From Tenrec ecaudatus (lineage: Eukaryota > Chordata > Mammalia > Afrosoricida > Tenrecidae): a stretch of 64,000 nt of DNA. The notes under the pieces are model-generated. The model made no database searches, was not told the DNA's origin, and worked only from the letters and a program-made list of their open reading frames with translations. Numbering within the stretch: position 1 is the stretch's first letter; every line of letters starts with the position of its first letter. Made by a program: the position numbers and the translations under genes. The stretch covers positions 143,068,025-143,132,024 of the forward strand of contig NC_134539.1 of NCBI RefSeq assembly GCF_050624435.1. The letters are read 5' to 3'. Shown one piece after another: positions 55,053 through 64,000 of the stretch.

Positions 55053-55439
55053 ATAAGCAGAGAGCTAGTTGTTTTTCTTTTCTTTTTTATTTATTTATTT
55101 TTTCTTTTCTTTTTTAGAATTCATAAAACCAAGTAGTAATTACATTGGCTATCTTTTGTTATGTCAACTGTAATTGTCTAATAATGGTGATTGTCAAGGG
55201 TAAATAGTCATACATGACTATTAATAGCAGAGAAAGCTCTTAAGAGAGTAAGACATTAATAGTGCATTAAGGATCTAGCATAGATTTAATTAGGAAGGCT
55301 GATGGCACTAGATAACAAGGTGTGGAGTTATGGAAGACCGTGCTTTTCACAACTAGGATGATTTTAAAGAACCTAATACATGACATTGATTGACTCATTT
55401 AATTACTACCTATATGAGCTAATGTCTAGTAGTCCAACC

Positions 55440-55640
55440 AAGCCAGTTGCCATCAAGTCAAAGCTGGCTTATGGCGACCCCATATGTGTGGTAGAGTAGA
55501 ACTGTGCTCTGTAGAGTTTTCATGGGCCAATTTTTGGGGAAGTAGATCACCAGGCCTTTCTTCTGAAGTGCCTCTGGGTGAACTAGAACCTCCAGCCTTT
55601 CAGTTACCAGCCATGTGCATTAACTATTTGTGCCAACCAG
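55440..55640 (-). mobile_element. Older AfroSINE subfamily copy
   Basis: 'gccagttgccatcaagtcaa', 'atggcgaccccatatgtgtg', 'gagttttcatgggccaattt' and 'ctccagcctttcagttacca'. Confidence 0.78.
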
Positions 55641-55977
55641 TGAGAGTTATAGAGGTCAATTATTTGACCTTGCAAGAGGCAAAAGGGGGGTATGGCAGTG
55701 TGTTCTAGAGCCACCAGTGGAAGAGTTGGGGGCCCTAAAGATGTTCTTGGTCCCTTTTTAGTTGGTCCCAGTCTCTGAGGAGTGCAGGAAATGTGCTGCA
55801 TGTGTTCATTCTCCATCTTGCTGTGTCTGAAAGCCAGCAAGTAGCTGTTGGTTGCCCCATATCACACTGCCTGTTTATGTCAAAAGCTGAATTAAAAAAA
55901 CCCAAATGTTTGATTTATTTCTCTGTATTTTGAGCTCTTTGGTTTTTTAGTAGGAATAATTTATATATATTGTCAGG

Positions 55978-56145
55978 GAGCCCCGGAATTGCTGTTTGGG
56001 TAAATATTGGGTGCAAAGTTGGCAGTTCAAATCCCCCAGCTGCTCCTTGGGAGAAGAATGAGGCTCCATAAAGATTTATAGCTTTGGAAATTCAGTGTAG
56101 TGTTGCTATGAGTTGGAACCAAGTTGATGGCAGTGAGTTTGGGTT
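55978..56145 (+). mobile_element. AfroSINE
   Basis: 'gggagccccggaattgctgt', 'agttggcagttcaaatcccc' and 'gttgatggcagtgagtttgg'. Confidence 0.87.
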
Positions 56146-56159
56146 TGGTTTTTTACTGG

Positions 56160-56520
56160 TTGTTTCATTGATTTGCTCTGACTTAGAGTGACTTCATGTA
56201 GAATAAGAGTCATTGTCCAGTCCCGTACCAAGTTCACAGTCATTGGTATGGTTGAGTCCACTATTGGCAGTCATTGTGTCGGATGATAGGATGTTATGAT
56301 CCCTAGGATTTTATTTGGATTATTTTTGGTAGTAGATACCCAGGCTTTTCTTTTTAGTCTGTCTTGATCTGGAAACTACGTAAATCTCTCTACCTTGGTG
56401 ACTCTGCTAGTGTTTGAAAGACTAGTGGTATAGTGTCCAGCATTATAGCAACCCACCAGCTACTGCATAACACTGGATGGTGGTTTGTATCCAAACTCAA
56501 TCCTTTCCTCCGGTCATCGG
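56160..56520 (-). mobile_element. Diverged AfroSINE/RTE-related remnant
   Basis: 'gacttagagtgacttcatgt' and later 'agcaacccaccagctactgc' suggest an old member. Assignment is weak. Confidence 0.35.
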
Positions 56521-56829
56521 CTCATGAGGACAAATTATTTTCTTGTTAAAGGTTTTGATCTTATCTCTCTTGAGTCACTTCTAGGACCTCATTCCTGTGA
56601 GTTTCCTGTCCCCTGCCATCTTCAGCTTTTCTGTTGGCTTTTCCCCTTCAGCATGTGAACATATCTAAAATATCCCCTTAAAAGCATAACTCCTCTGGTA
56701 ATGCCTCCTCTGAACTTCTTCACCCTCTACCGCCTCTTCACTGTCCTGCCTCAGCCCTGCAAGGAGCCTTCTGCCCCTACTGCTTCCTGGAGCTGGTGCC
56801 TGGCTGCCTTCTGGTTCTGAGACTTCTCT

Positions 56830-57265
56830 CTCAGAAGTATGTTGTGGTCAACTATAAATAACAAAAAGCTGCCCTTTTAACAGCTATAAGGTAACAGTCC
56901 AGTGACATGTATGACAACCCTTCATGTTCTGCTGTCATCATCAGCTTGAATCTACTTACAAAACTTCCCCAAACCGAACCTGAGTAACCCATAAGCAACA
57001 ACTCTGCACTCACTGTTCTTGTCTCTGCAGTTGCCGAGTCTCACTAGTCCACCTAGGTGAAATTATCTAGTAGCTGTCCTTTGGTGTCTGACATGTCACT
57101 CGGCAGGTTTTCAAGGTTTACCCAGGCGTAGTACAGCTTAGAACTCTGTAACTAAAGAGTACTTTGTTGTGTCGTGTCTGTTGATGGACTATTGATTGGG
57201 TGGTCATTGCTGTGGCTGTTGTGAATGGTGCTGCAGTGAGTGTGTACCAGTATATGTTTAAATCC
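56830..57265 (-). mobile_element. Ancient L1 (L1M-type) fragment
   Basis: 'gcagttgccgagtctcacta', 'ggtgtctgacatgtcactcg', 'gtctgttgatggactattga', 'gctgttgtgaatggtgctgc' and 'gtgtaccagtatatgtttaa' follow the reversed ORF2/3' region of ancestral mammalian L1s. It is far more diverged than the local L1s. Confidence 0.72.
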
Positions 57266-57269
57266 CTGC

Positions 57270-57560
57270 TTCCCTGGGGTCAGCTCACAGTCACTGACCT
57301 TGATGCCAGTGCTGCCTACTCTCAGCGTTTCAAAAGCACCGATCTAAAGGTCGACTTTTCATGTAAAATTACGATTCCTTTTGGTCAGCAGAGGAGTCCT
57401 GCTCTGTGCAATGGGCTAAAAAGCCTTAATAACTGAAGAGTCAGCAGTTTGAAACTCCCCACTGCTGCTCCGTGGGAGAAAGATGCGGCATTCTTGGCTC
57501 TGTCCTGCTGGGGTTGCAAGAGTTGGAGTCTACTGGTGGCATTGGGATGACCAGCAGAGT
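57270..57560. mobile_element. AfroSINE pieces (57270-57360 minus; 57392-57560 plus)
   Basis: 'gctcacagtcactgaccttg', then 'aggagtcctgctctgtgcaa', 'gaagagtcagcagtttgaaa' and 'ctactggtggcattggga'. Confidence 0.7.
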
Positions 57561-57887
57561 GGAGTTTTGTTTGGTGTATGTGTGGTGCTGCAGTCCAGGC
57601 TAGTTGCCTGGGCTTGCCTGTGCTTCTGGACATGGCTTGGGTCAGATGCACCTTAGTCCTCAAGGTGGTATGGTCCACTTACATAAAGCTGTGATAAATG
57701 CAGGTACCGGTAGTTAGGAAGTAATTTATCAAAATGATAACAGCAGTTATGTGATTTCCTTCCTTGGGCTGTAGTTTACCATTTATAATGGAAATGTTTA
57801 GTATGGGGTTTGAAACCCGTGGGAACAAGAGTTCCAAAAACAGATTTATGCCAGGAACAAGATGACACTGTTGAAGGGACCCAGGCA

Positions 57888-58085
57888 CTCACTGCTGTCA
57901 AGTCTTGCCAATTTATAGCGACCCTGCAGGACAGGGTAGAACTGTCCCTGTGAGTCTCCAAGACTGTAACTCTTTACAGGAGTAGAAAGACCATCTCCTT
58001 TGGAGGCACTGGTGATTTTGAACTGCTGACCTTATCGTGAGCAGCCCAACACATAACCACTGTATCACCACTGTACCGCCAGGTC
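57888..58085 (-). mobile_element. AfroSINE
   Basis: 'gcactcactgctgtcaagtc', 'ggacagggtagaactgtccc', 'gaactgctgaccttatcgtg' and 'ccactgtatcaccactgtac'. Confidence 0.92.
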
Positions 58086-58547
58086 TCCAGGGAAGGCAGT
58101 AGTCAAGAAATAAAATTATTACATCCGGCACATCTGCTCCCCAAAAATAAAATAAAAGGTTTTAGGGTACAGATAAAACCCAGTGTCCATGTGGAACGAG
58201 GAGGGAGAGGGTCATTGCCTACTGCAGAGCCCCTGCTGGGACTACAGTGAGGAGGCTGCAAGGCATAGGCGCCAGAGGTTAAAAGCATGTCCCTGAGAGG
58301 TTAGGAGCAGGGCTGCGAGTCAGGATCTGCCCCTGTGGGGCTCCCCCCGCATCCTCACCCCCCACCCCCTTTCTGGCTGTCTTGCAGGAACAGGCATTTC
58401 TTGCTGTATCCCTGGCAGAATGGGAGAAAAGTTAGTGGGAGGGTCAATGAGGAGGAGCATTGGTTTAAAGTTAGAGGGGGCTGAACTGCGTCGTTCCCAA
58501 CCCCCCACTCCACCCCCGCCTGCCCGCACCTATGCAGTACTTGAAGG

Positions 58548-59195
58548 CTGGCAAAGAGGTTGTCCAGTGAGAATGATGACCTTCAGTAAGCTGATCGTGA
58601 TATACAACAGCAAAAAGGACTGAAGAAACTCTGAAATGGAGTCAAGAGATGAAAGTGATCAGTTAAAAAGTTAGTTGAACAGCATGGACCTGATGATTGG
58701 ATTCCTTCTCCACAACTTAAAAATCATTCCGATTTTCAGTGCCAGCATCAATGGCAAAACCTTTTAAATCCAGAATCGATAAAGGGTCCCTGGACTAAAG
58801 ATCGGCTGGTTATGAATTTGTTCAGAAATAGGGACCAATAAGATGGTCTTTAGTTACGAAGCATTTAAAAAGGAGAATCTGCAAGTAGTGTAGAGAAAGA
58901 TGGCAGGCATAATGTCTGAATCCTGTGGTCAGAAATCTTCCTGGACAGGAGAGGTGCACATGTAAGCAGTTGGGAAATTGTTGGGCAGAAATAGCTAAAC
59001 TACTTCCTGGAAAGACTGATAATTCTCTCAAAAATCCTTGGAATTCAACACGAAAAAACTGCAACAGGAGAGGTACTTACAGGACGGAATCAAATCAGAA
59101 CGAGCTTCATCAAAACTTCAAACCAAACCTTGTGTGACTATGGATCATTTGCACACCCAGAATCAGTTTTGCACACTTGTTCAGGCGTACATTTT
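58548..59195 (+). pseudogene. MYBL1P: MYBL1 (A-MYB) processed pseudogene, 3'-truncated
   Basis: MYBL1 is a MYB-family transcription factor with three N-terminal SANT/MYB repeats. The copy starts at the original start codon, here mutated to CTG (58548-58550), followed by AKR and a diverged acidic stretch. In shifting frames it then shows KKLVE, HLQNRSDFQCQH-like and KPFKS/KGSLD remains of R1-R2, then from R3 [26 protein letters not shown], and [28 protein letters not shown]. No introns interrupt it, and several stops and small deletions show it is dead. It covers only about the first 230 codons; the transactivation domain, 3' UTR and poly(A) are missing. MYB or MYBL2 are alternatives, but the [10 protein letters not shown] and MDH-TQNQF words fit MYBL1 best. 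Confidence 0.87.
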
Positions 59196-59527
59196 TAATA
59201 ACCTTTATTATTTAAAAATGTATTTAATTGCTGTATAGAAAAATAATTCATTTCTTGAGGTAACCAGAGCATACTGCAAGAGGGCAAGCCGTATTTAAGT
59301 TACTTAATTGTAAAAATGTGCCAAAACTTACTGTTGTTATTGGTGGAGATTTATCTCCATTTGTTTTATTGATAAGTATTTTGGAAAAAAAACTTTAAAA
59401 TGTTTCTTGTCATATAAATCGTATATAGCCTTAAGAAAACATGTACATTTCCTAACTGCAATATTTCACATCTTTATTCCTGATTCAGAGCCAGTCGTTA
59501 CCTGGGCTTTAATACGCCATTGTCATT

Positions 59528-59705
59528 TCCAAGGACTCCTGGTGACACTTTGGGCTGCTAACTAGAAGTTTAGTGGTTTCAACCCACCAGCTGCTCCCCA
59601 AGAGAAAGCTACGCAGTCTGTTTGTGTGTGTAAGGTTTACAACCTTGGTGACTGTAGGCGGTATCGCTCGGTCTCCAAGTCAGAAATGACTCGACAGCAG
59701 TGCTC
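59528..59705 (+). mobile_element. AfroSINE
   Basis: 'ggactcctggtgacactttg', 'gaagtttagtggtttcaacc' and 'gcggtatcgctcggtctcca'. Confidence 0.88.
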
Positions 59706-60086
59706 CCACCCTTTTGTTATTATAGTTGTCATTGGAGATTATTTTTATGTGGTTGTAATACTGTTTATCTAGGAGAGATGATATTTACAGAAATAAGCGC
59801 AAAAACAGCCAAAATGACTCAAGCCATCATTTTGGAGTGGGGCAAATAATTGGTTCTCTCAGTGGCATTCAACTTTGATCTTTCCACTACTATTCAAGAA
59901 ATTGGCCGGCATCAGTCTTTGTTTAGACTAGTTCATTAAAGTTCAGATTATGCAAACTCAGCCAAAAAAAAACCCTCTTTATAAAGTGCTGAAAACCAAA
60001 GGTAGACACTGACTACGGAAGACAGGAAGAATTGATGTGTTTGACTTAGGATCATGGTGAAGGATATTCTTGGACTGGCAGTAGCA

Positions 60087-60250
60087 CAGGAGCCCTGGTA
60101 GTGCCATGGTTTAAGCATTTGGCTGCTAATCAAAATGTGTAAGCCGCTGTGTGAAAGATTAAGTAGTTGGCTTCCTTATGGAGCAGTTACAGTCTGTCGT
60201 AAAGCGTTATTCTGAGTCAGCACTAACTCGATAGCCGTGCATTTGGGTTT
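60087..60250 (+). mobile_element. AfroSINE
   Basis: 'aggagccctggtagtgccat', 'tggctgctaatcaaaatgtg' and 'cactaactcgatagccgtgc'. Confidence 0.9.
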
Positions 60251-60299
60251 AGCCAGAAGAATGAACAAATCTGTCTTTTAAGAGCTATAGCCTGAATTC

Positions 60300-60575
60300 T
60301 CCTTAGTAGTGAAGATGATGAGATTTCATCTCACATGCTTTGGACATGTCATCAGGAGGGACCAATCTGGAGAAGGACATCATGCTTGGTAAAATAGAAG
60401 GTTTGCAGTAAAGAGGAAGGACCATCGATGAGATGGATTGACATTGGCTATAACAATAGGCTCAAATATAACAACAATTGTGAAGAGAGTATGGGATTGG
60501 GCAGTGTTTGATTCTGTCATACATAATGATCACTTCTGGTTAAAACCAACTGGAAGGTACCTAACAACAAGCAAT
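60300..60575 (+). mobile_element. RTE-type LINE 3' end
   Basis: 'ctttggacatgtcatcagga', 'gaaggacatcatgcttggta', 'gatgagatggattgacattg' and 'ggaaggtacctaacaacaag'. Confidence 0.9.
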
Positions 60576-60640
60576 GATTAGATGTTTAAAATGTAATTAT
60601 TTCCATTTTCTTTTGACTACGCAATCACATTAAAATTTTT

Positions 60641-61297
60641 TTTGGTGTTTTTTTTTTTTTTACATCAGGGGCTCTTACAACTCTTATCACAATCCATACA
60701 TATACATTCATCAATTGTATAAAGCACATCCGTACATTCTTTGCCCTAATCATTTTCAAAGCATTTGCTCTCCACTTAAGCCCTTTGTATCAGGTCCTCT
60801 TTTTTCCCCCTCCCTCCTCGTTCCCCCCTCCCTCATGAGCCCTTGACAATTTATAGATTGTTATTTTGTCATATCTTGCCTTATCTAGAGTCTCCCTTCC
60901 CCCCCTTCTCTGCCGTCCATCTCCCAGGGAGGAGGTCACATGTAGATCCTTGTAATCAGTTCCCCCTTTCCAACCCACTCACCCTCCACTCTCCCAGCAT
61001 CGCCCCTCACACCCCTGGTCCCGAAGGTATCATCCACCCTGGATTCCCTGTGCCTCCAGCTCCCATATGTACCAGTGTACAACCTCTGCCCTATCCAGTC
61101 CTGCAAGGTAGAATTCAGTTCATGGTAGTTGCGGGGAGGAAGCATCCAGGATCTGGGGGAAAGCTGTATTCTTCATCAGTACTACATCGCACCCTGACTG
61201 ATCCATCTCCTCTCCTAAACCCCTCTGTAAGGGGATCTCAAGTGGCCGACAAATGGGCTTTGGGCCTCCACTCTGCACTTCCCCCTTCATTCACTAT

Positions 61298-61329
<32 letters not shown>

Positions 61330-61446
61330 TTTTTGCATGATGCCTTATACCTGGTCCCTGTGGCACCTTGTGAGCGCACAGGCTCGTGTGCTTCTTCCGT
61401 GTGGGCTTTGTTGCTTCTGAGCTAGATGGCCACTTGTTCACCTTCC
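60641..61446 (-). mobile_element. L1 3' UTR insertion, 5'-truncated, about 0.8 kb, 14-bp target duplication (one mismatch)
   Basis: acattaaaattttt (60627-60640) and acatttaaattttt (61447-61460) bound a T-run followed by a reverse-complemented L1 3' UTR. It closely resembles 19.59-20.4 kb, so it belongs to the same young subfamily. A TA expansion lies at about 61298-61330. Confidence 0.9.
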
Positions 61447-61464
61447 ACATTTAAATTTTTACTC

Positions 61465-61870
61465 TAAGACAATAATTAAAGATTTGCATGGAGATAAAGA
61501 TGAAATGACATGTTTCTTAACAAAATATATTTACTGACAATGGAAGATGAGCACAAAATAATCACTAGGTGAAGAAATTGGCTCACTGAAACAATGTACT
61601 GTGTGGTTTCTTTTTAAATTTTATCTATGTACATTTGCAAAGAAAAAACAGCAATAAAATTATGTATCTGAGGGAGAGAATTCCAAGTAGAAAACACAAA
61701 TTTTAAAATGTTGTGCTGTTTTGCTTTCTGAGTTTAGTTTCTGTATAAACGTTAGGCAACTATCATTAAAATACAGTACCTTCACACCAAGACTAAGGTA
61801 TTTGTAAACTGGTCCTATAGATCAGCTATTGACATCTCTCCTTAAGCTAACTGGGTATTTCAGGGAACAT
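61465..61870. other. Presumed DDX42 intron 1 segment, nothing recognised
   Basis: AT-rich with no element identified. Confidence 0.4.
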
Positions 61871-61874
61871 CTCT

Positions 61875-61990
61875 CGGTGGTGGGGTTGGTTGCCATCGCG
61901 TCACAGGGACCTAATAGAATAAAACCTTGCCTCGTCCTGTGCCATCTTCATGGTAGTTTGAGTCCCATCGTGAGCTGCAGTGTCAGTGGT
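61875..61990 (-). mobile_element. RTE-type LINE end or AfroSINE-related fragment
   Basis: 'ggttggttgccatcgcgtca' and 'cctcgtcctgtgccatcttc' match the reversed RTE 3' end. Confidence 0.55.
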
Positions 61991-62189
61991 TGTCACTGAA
62001 GATTTCCTTATTTTTGTTGGTCCTTTACTAGGGAGTCTCCAATACAAACAAGAAAAAAGCTCTGCTGGGCTGAGCTTTCATAGTATGCTCCCCTCCCACC
62101 AGGTGAGCATCAAGCAACTTGCTCTGAGTTTAGTGCACCCAGTGGCATTGCCTGGGAAGGTTCTCTGTGGTCATAGTGATTTTTTTTCA

Positions 62190-62595
62190 TAAAAGCAGCT
62201 TTACTCAAAACCTCATTTTTTGTGTGATGGCTGATTTAAGAGAAGAGTGTGCAGCTGTGAAATTTTGTTTCATGCTCTGGAAAAATGCCGTAGAAATTGT
62301 TGTGATGTTGAACAAAGGTTACAAGGACAGCGCTATGGAAAAATTTGTTCTGAGTTGTTTCAAAAAAGGTAAATGTTGATTGATGACAAACCTCGTTCTG
62401 GATGTCCATCAACTTGTCTCATGGATGAAAATGTCGGCAAAATTTGTGCACTTGTGCTTGAAGACTGACAATGCTCCACTGAAGAGATGAGGACGTTTTC
62501 TGGATTATCTTGGAGATCTGTTCAGTGAATTTTAACGGAAGAGTTGGGAATGAAAAGGGTGACGGCGAAATTTGCGCCTCGGGTTCTGGTGGTTG
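62190..62595 (+). pseudogene. Mariner (Tc1/mariner) transposase N-terminal relic
   Basis: Plus-strand frames give ADLREECAAVKFCFMLWKNA, VEIVVMLNKGYKDSAMEK, then after a stop and frame changes DDKPRSG-like, VLED, LSWRS and EELGMKRVTAKFAPR. This is the helix-turn-helix DNA-binding half of a mariner transposase of the irritans/SETMAR-like type. The catalytic DDD half is absent: an L1 begins at 62597. Multiple stops show it is dead. Confidence 0.85.
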
Positions 62596-62596
62596 T

Positions 62597-63410
62597 TAAA
62601 TCATTTTATTGGGAGCTCGTACAACTTATCACAATCCATCCTTCCATCTATTGTGTCAACCACATTTGTACATTTGTTGCCATCATCATTCTCAAAACAT
62701 TTTCTTTCTACTTGAGCCGTTGGTATCAGCTCCTCATTTTCCCCTCCCTCCCTGTCCCCCCTCCCTCAAGAACTCTTGACAATTTATAAATAATTATTAT
62801 TTTGTCATGTCTTACGACGTCTCTCTTCATCTACTTTTCTGTTGTTTGTCCCCCAGGGAGGGGGTTATACGTAGCTCCTTGTGATTAGTTCCCCCTTTCT
62901 CCCCCACCTTCCCCTTACTCTCCTGGTATCACTACTCTCAATATTGGTCCTGAGGGGTTTATCTGTCCTGGATTCCACGTCTTACTTATACCAGTGTATA
63001 TCCTCTGGTTTAGCCGGATTTGTAAGGTGGCATTGAGATCATGATAGTTGGGGAGGTGGGGGGAAGCATTTAGGAACTAGAGGAACGTTGTATGTTTCAT
63101 CATTGCTACACTGCAACCCTGACCTGTCTAGCTTGTCTCCTCCCTGCGACCAGTCTGTAAGGGGATGTCCAGTTGCCTACAGATGGGTCTTAGGTCCCCA
63201 GTCTGCACTCACTCCCCCTCAGTCACAATGATTTGATTTTTTGTTCTTTGATGCCTGATCCCTGATCCCTTCGACACCTCATGATCATACAGGCTGGTGT
63301 GCTTCCTTGTGGGCTTTGTTGCTTCTCAGCTAGATGGCCGCTTGTTTACTGTCAAGCTTTTAAGACCCCAGACGCTATACATCTTTTGGTAGCTGGGCAC
63401 CATATAACTT
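62597..63410 (-). mobile_element. L1 3' UTR insertion abutting the mariner relic
   Basis: It begins 'taaatcattttattgggagc', passes 'gttatacgtagctccttgtg' and 'agttgcctacagatgggtct', and ends 'gctgggcaccatataact'. Confidence 0.88.
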
Positions 63411-63862
63411 CTGGGGTCTTATTTGTTCGTTTGCCAGTTCACAATTTGTTCAAGTATTTGCCAACACTACCATTTGAAATGATCAGTTCTTTAATCTTTT
63501 TTCATTATCTAACTTTCAAATGTGTATGAAAACATGGCTCAGTATAAAAATTCATGATCATTCTTTGTTTTCTTGGACAGTGTTCTAGTGCAGTTAGTGT
63601 AGCTGAAGGCCTCACATATTCTTTGGAGATACATGTATGTGAACTTTCTACAAAGAGCTGCTCTTTCAAGTGTTGATTTTTTGATTCTTCCAGATATATC
63701 AGTTTGGGGACAGTCTGATAGCACCTCTATTTCTCTTGCAGCATGAAAAGAAAAAAATTGGGGAGTGGTGGTACCTGTTTTTGTATAAATACCATGAGAA
63801 TGAAAAACAAGAGGTTAGGTTTTTCCATCTTGCCATTTTACCTAACACAATGGCTAACAATA

Positions 63863-64000
63863 CAGCGGTTCTCAACCTGTGGGTCGCAACCCCTTTGAGG
63901 AGGTCGAACGACCCTTTCATAGGGGTTGCTTGATTCATAACAGTAGCAAAATGAGTGATGAAGTAGCAACGAAAATAATTTTATGATTGGGGGGTCACCA
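63863..64000 (+). mobile_element. SPIN nonautonomous hAT transposon, copy 3, cut by window end
   Basis: It begins 'cagcggttctcaacctgtgg', then 'gaggtcgaacgaccctttc', and jumps to 'gattcataacagtagcaaaa' and 'gaagtagcaacgaaaata'. It is internally deleted at a different junction from copy 1. The 8 bp to its left are taacaata; the matching right flank lies outside the window. Confidence 0.9.

Noticed and set aside
60843-61340. 165-codon plus-strand open frame
   Set aside because: Antisense of an L1 3' UTR, not a gene.

Overview
The window is mammalian nuclear DNA, almost certainly from an afrotherian and most likely a tenrec such as Echinops telfairi. The evidence is spliced vertebrate exons, CpG-island promoters, dozens of copies of the afrotherian tRNA-derived SINE (AfroSINE), RTE-type LINE ends, a young L1 family, and copies of the hAT element SPIN. 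SPIN has a patchy, horizontally acquired distribution, and tenrec is the afrotherian host I know of. Gene content and order match human 17q23.3 as I remember it: STRADA (minus strand), CCDC47 (minus), then DDX42 (plus).

Layout. Positions 1 to about 13.6 kb hold the 5' part of STRADA on the minus strand: two coding exons (92-149 and 2868-2903) and a CpG-island promoter near 13.0-13.7 kb. The rest of STRADA lies left of the window. About 13.7-26.8 kb is intergenic and mostly transposon-derived: SPIN, RTE, several L1s (including a 3.65 kb insertion with a 15-bp target-site duplication), AfroSINEs and LTR-like repeats. About 26.85-47.9 kb is the complete CCDC47 gene on the minus strand. Its 12 coding exons splice in frame to exactly 483 codons, the length I recall for the human protein. 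Its introns contain an RPL17 processed pseudogene, Tigger elements, small palindromic MITEs and SINEs. About 47.6-49.1 kb is a CpG island that looks like a bidirectional promoter for CCDC47 (leftward) and DDX42 (rightward). I found no DDX42 coding exon to the right of it, so 49.1-64 kb is probably DDX42 intron 1. It carries a MYBL1 processed pseudogene, a MIR, a Tigger, a mariner transposase relic split from its flank by an L1, many AfroSINEs, and a third SPIN copy cut off by the window end.

How the genes relate. STRADA encodes the pseudokinase that, with MO25, activates LKB1 (STK11). CCDC47 is an ER membrane protein of the PAT complex, acting in multipass membrane-protein biogenesis. They are neighbours but not functionally linked. 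I see no bacterial-type system, CRISPR array or operon. The most interesting content is mobile-element archaeology: SPIN copies with target duplications, nested insertions with exact target-site duplications, a tandem L1 3' end, an orphan mRNA retrocopy, and several very small A-rich insertions flanked by 12-20 bp duplications that look like near-zero-length retrotransposition events.
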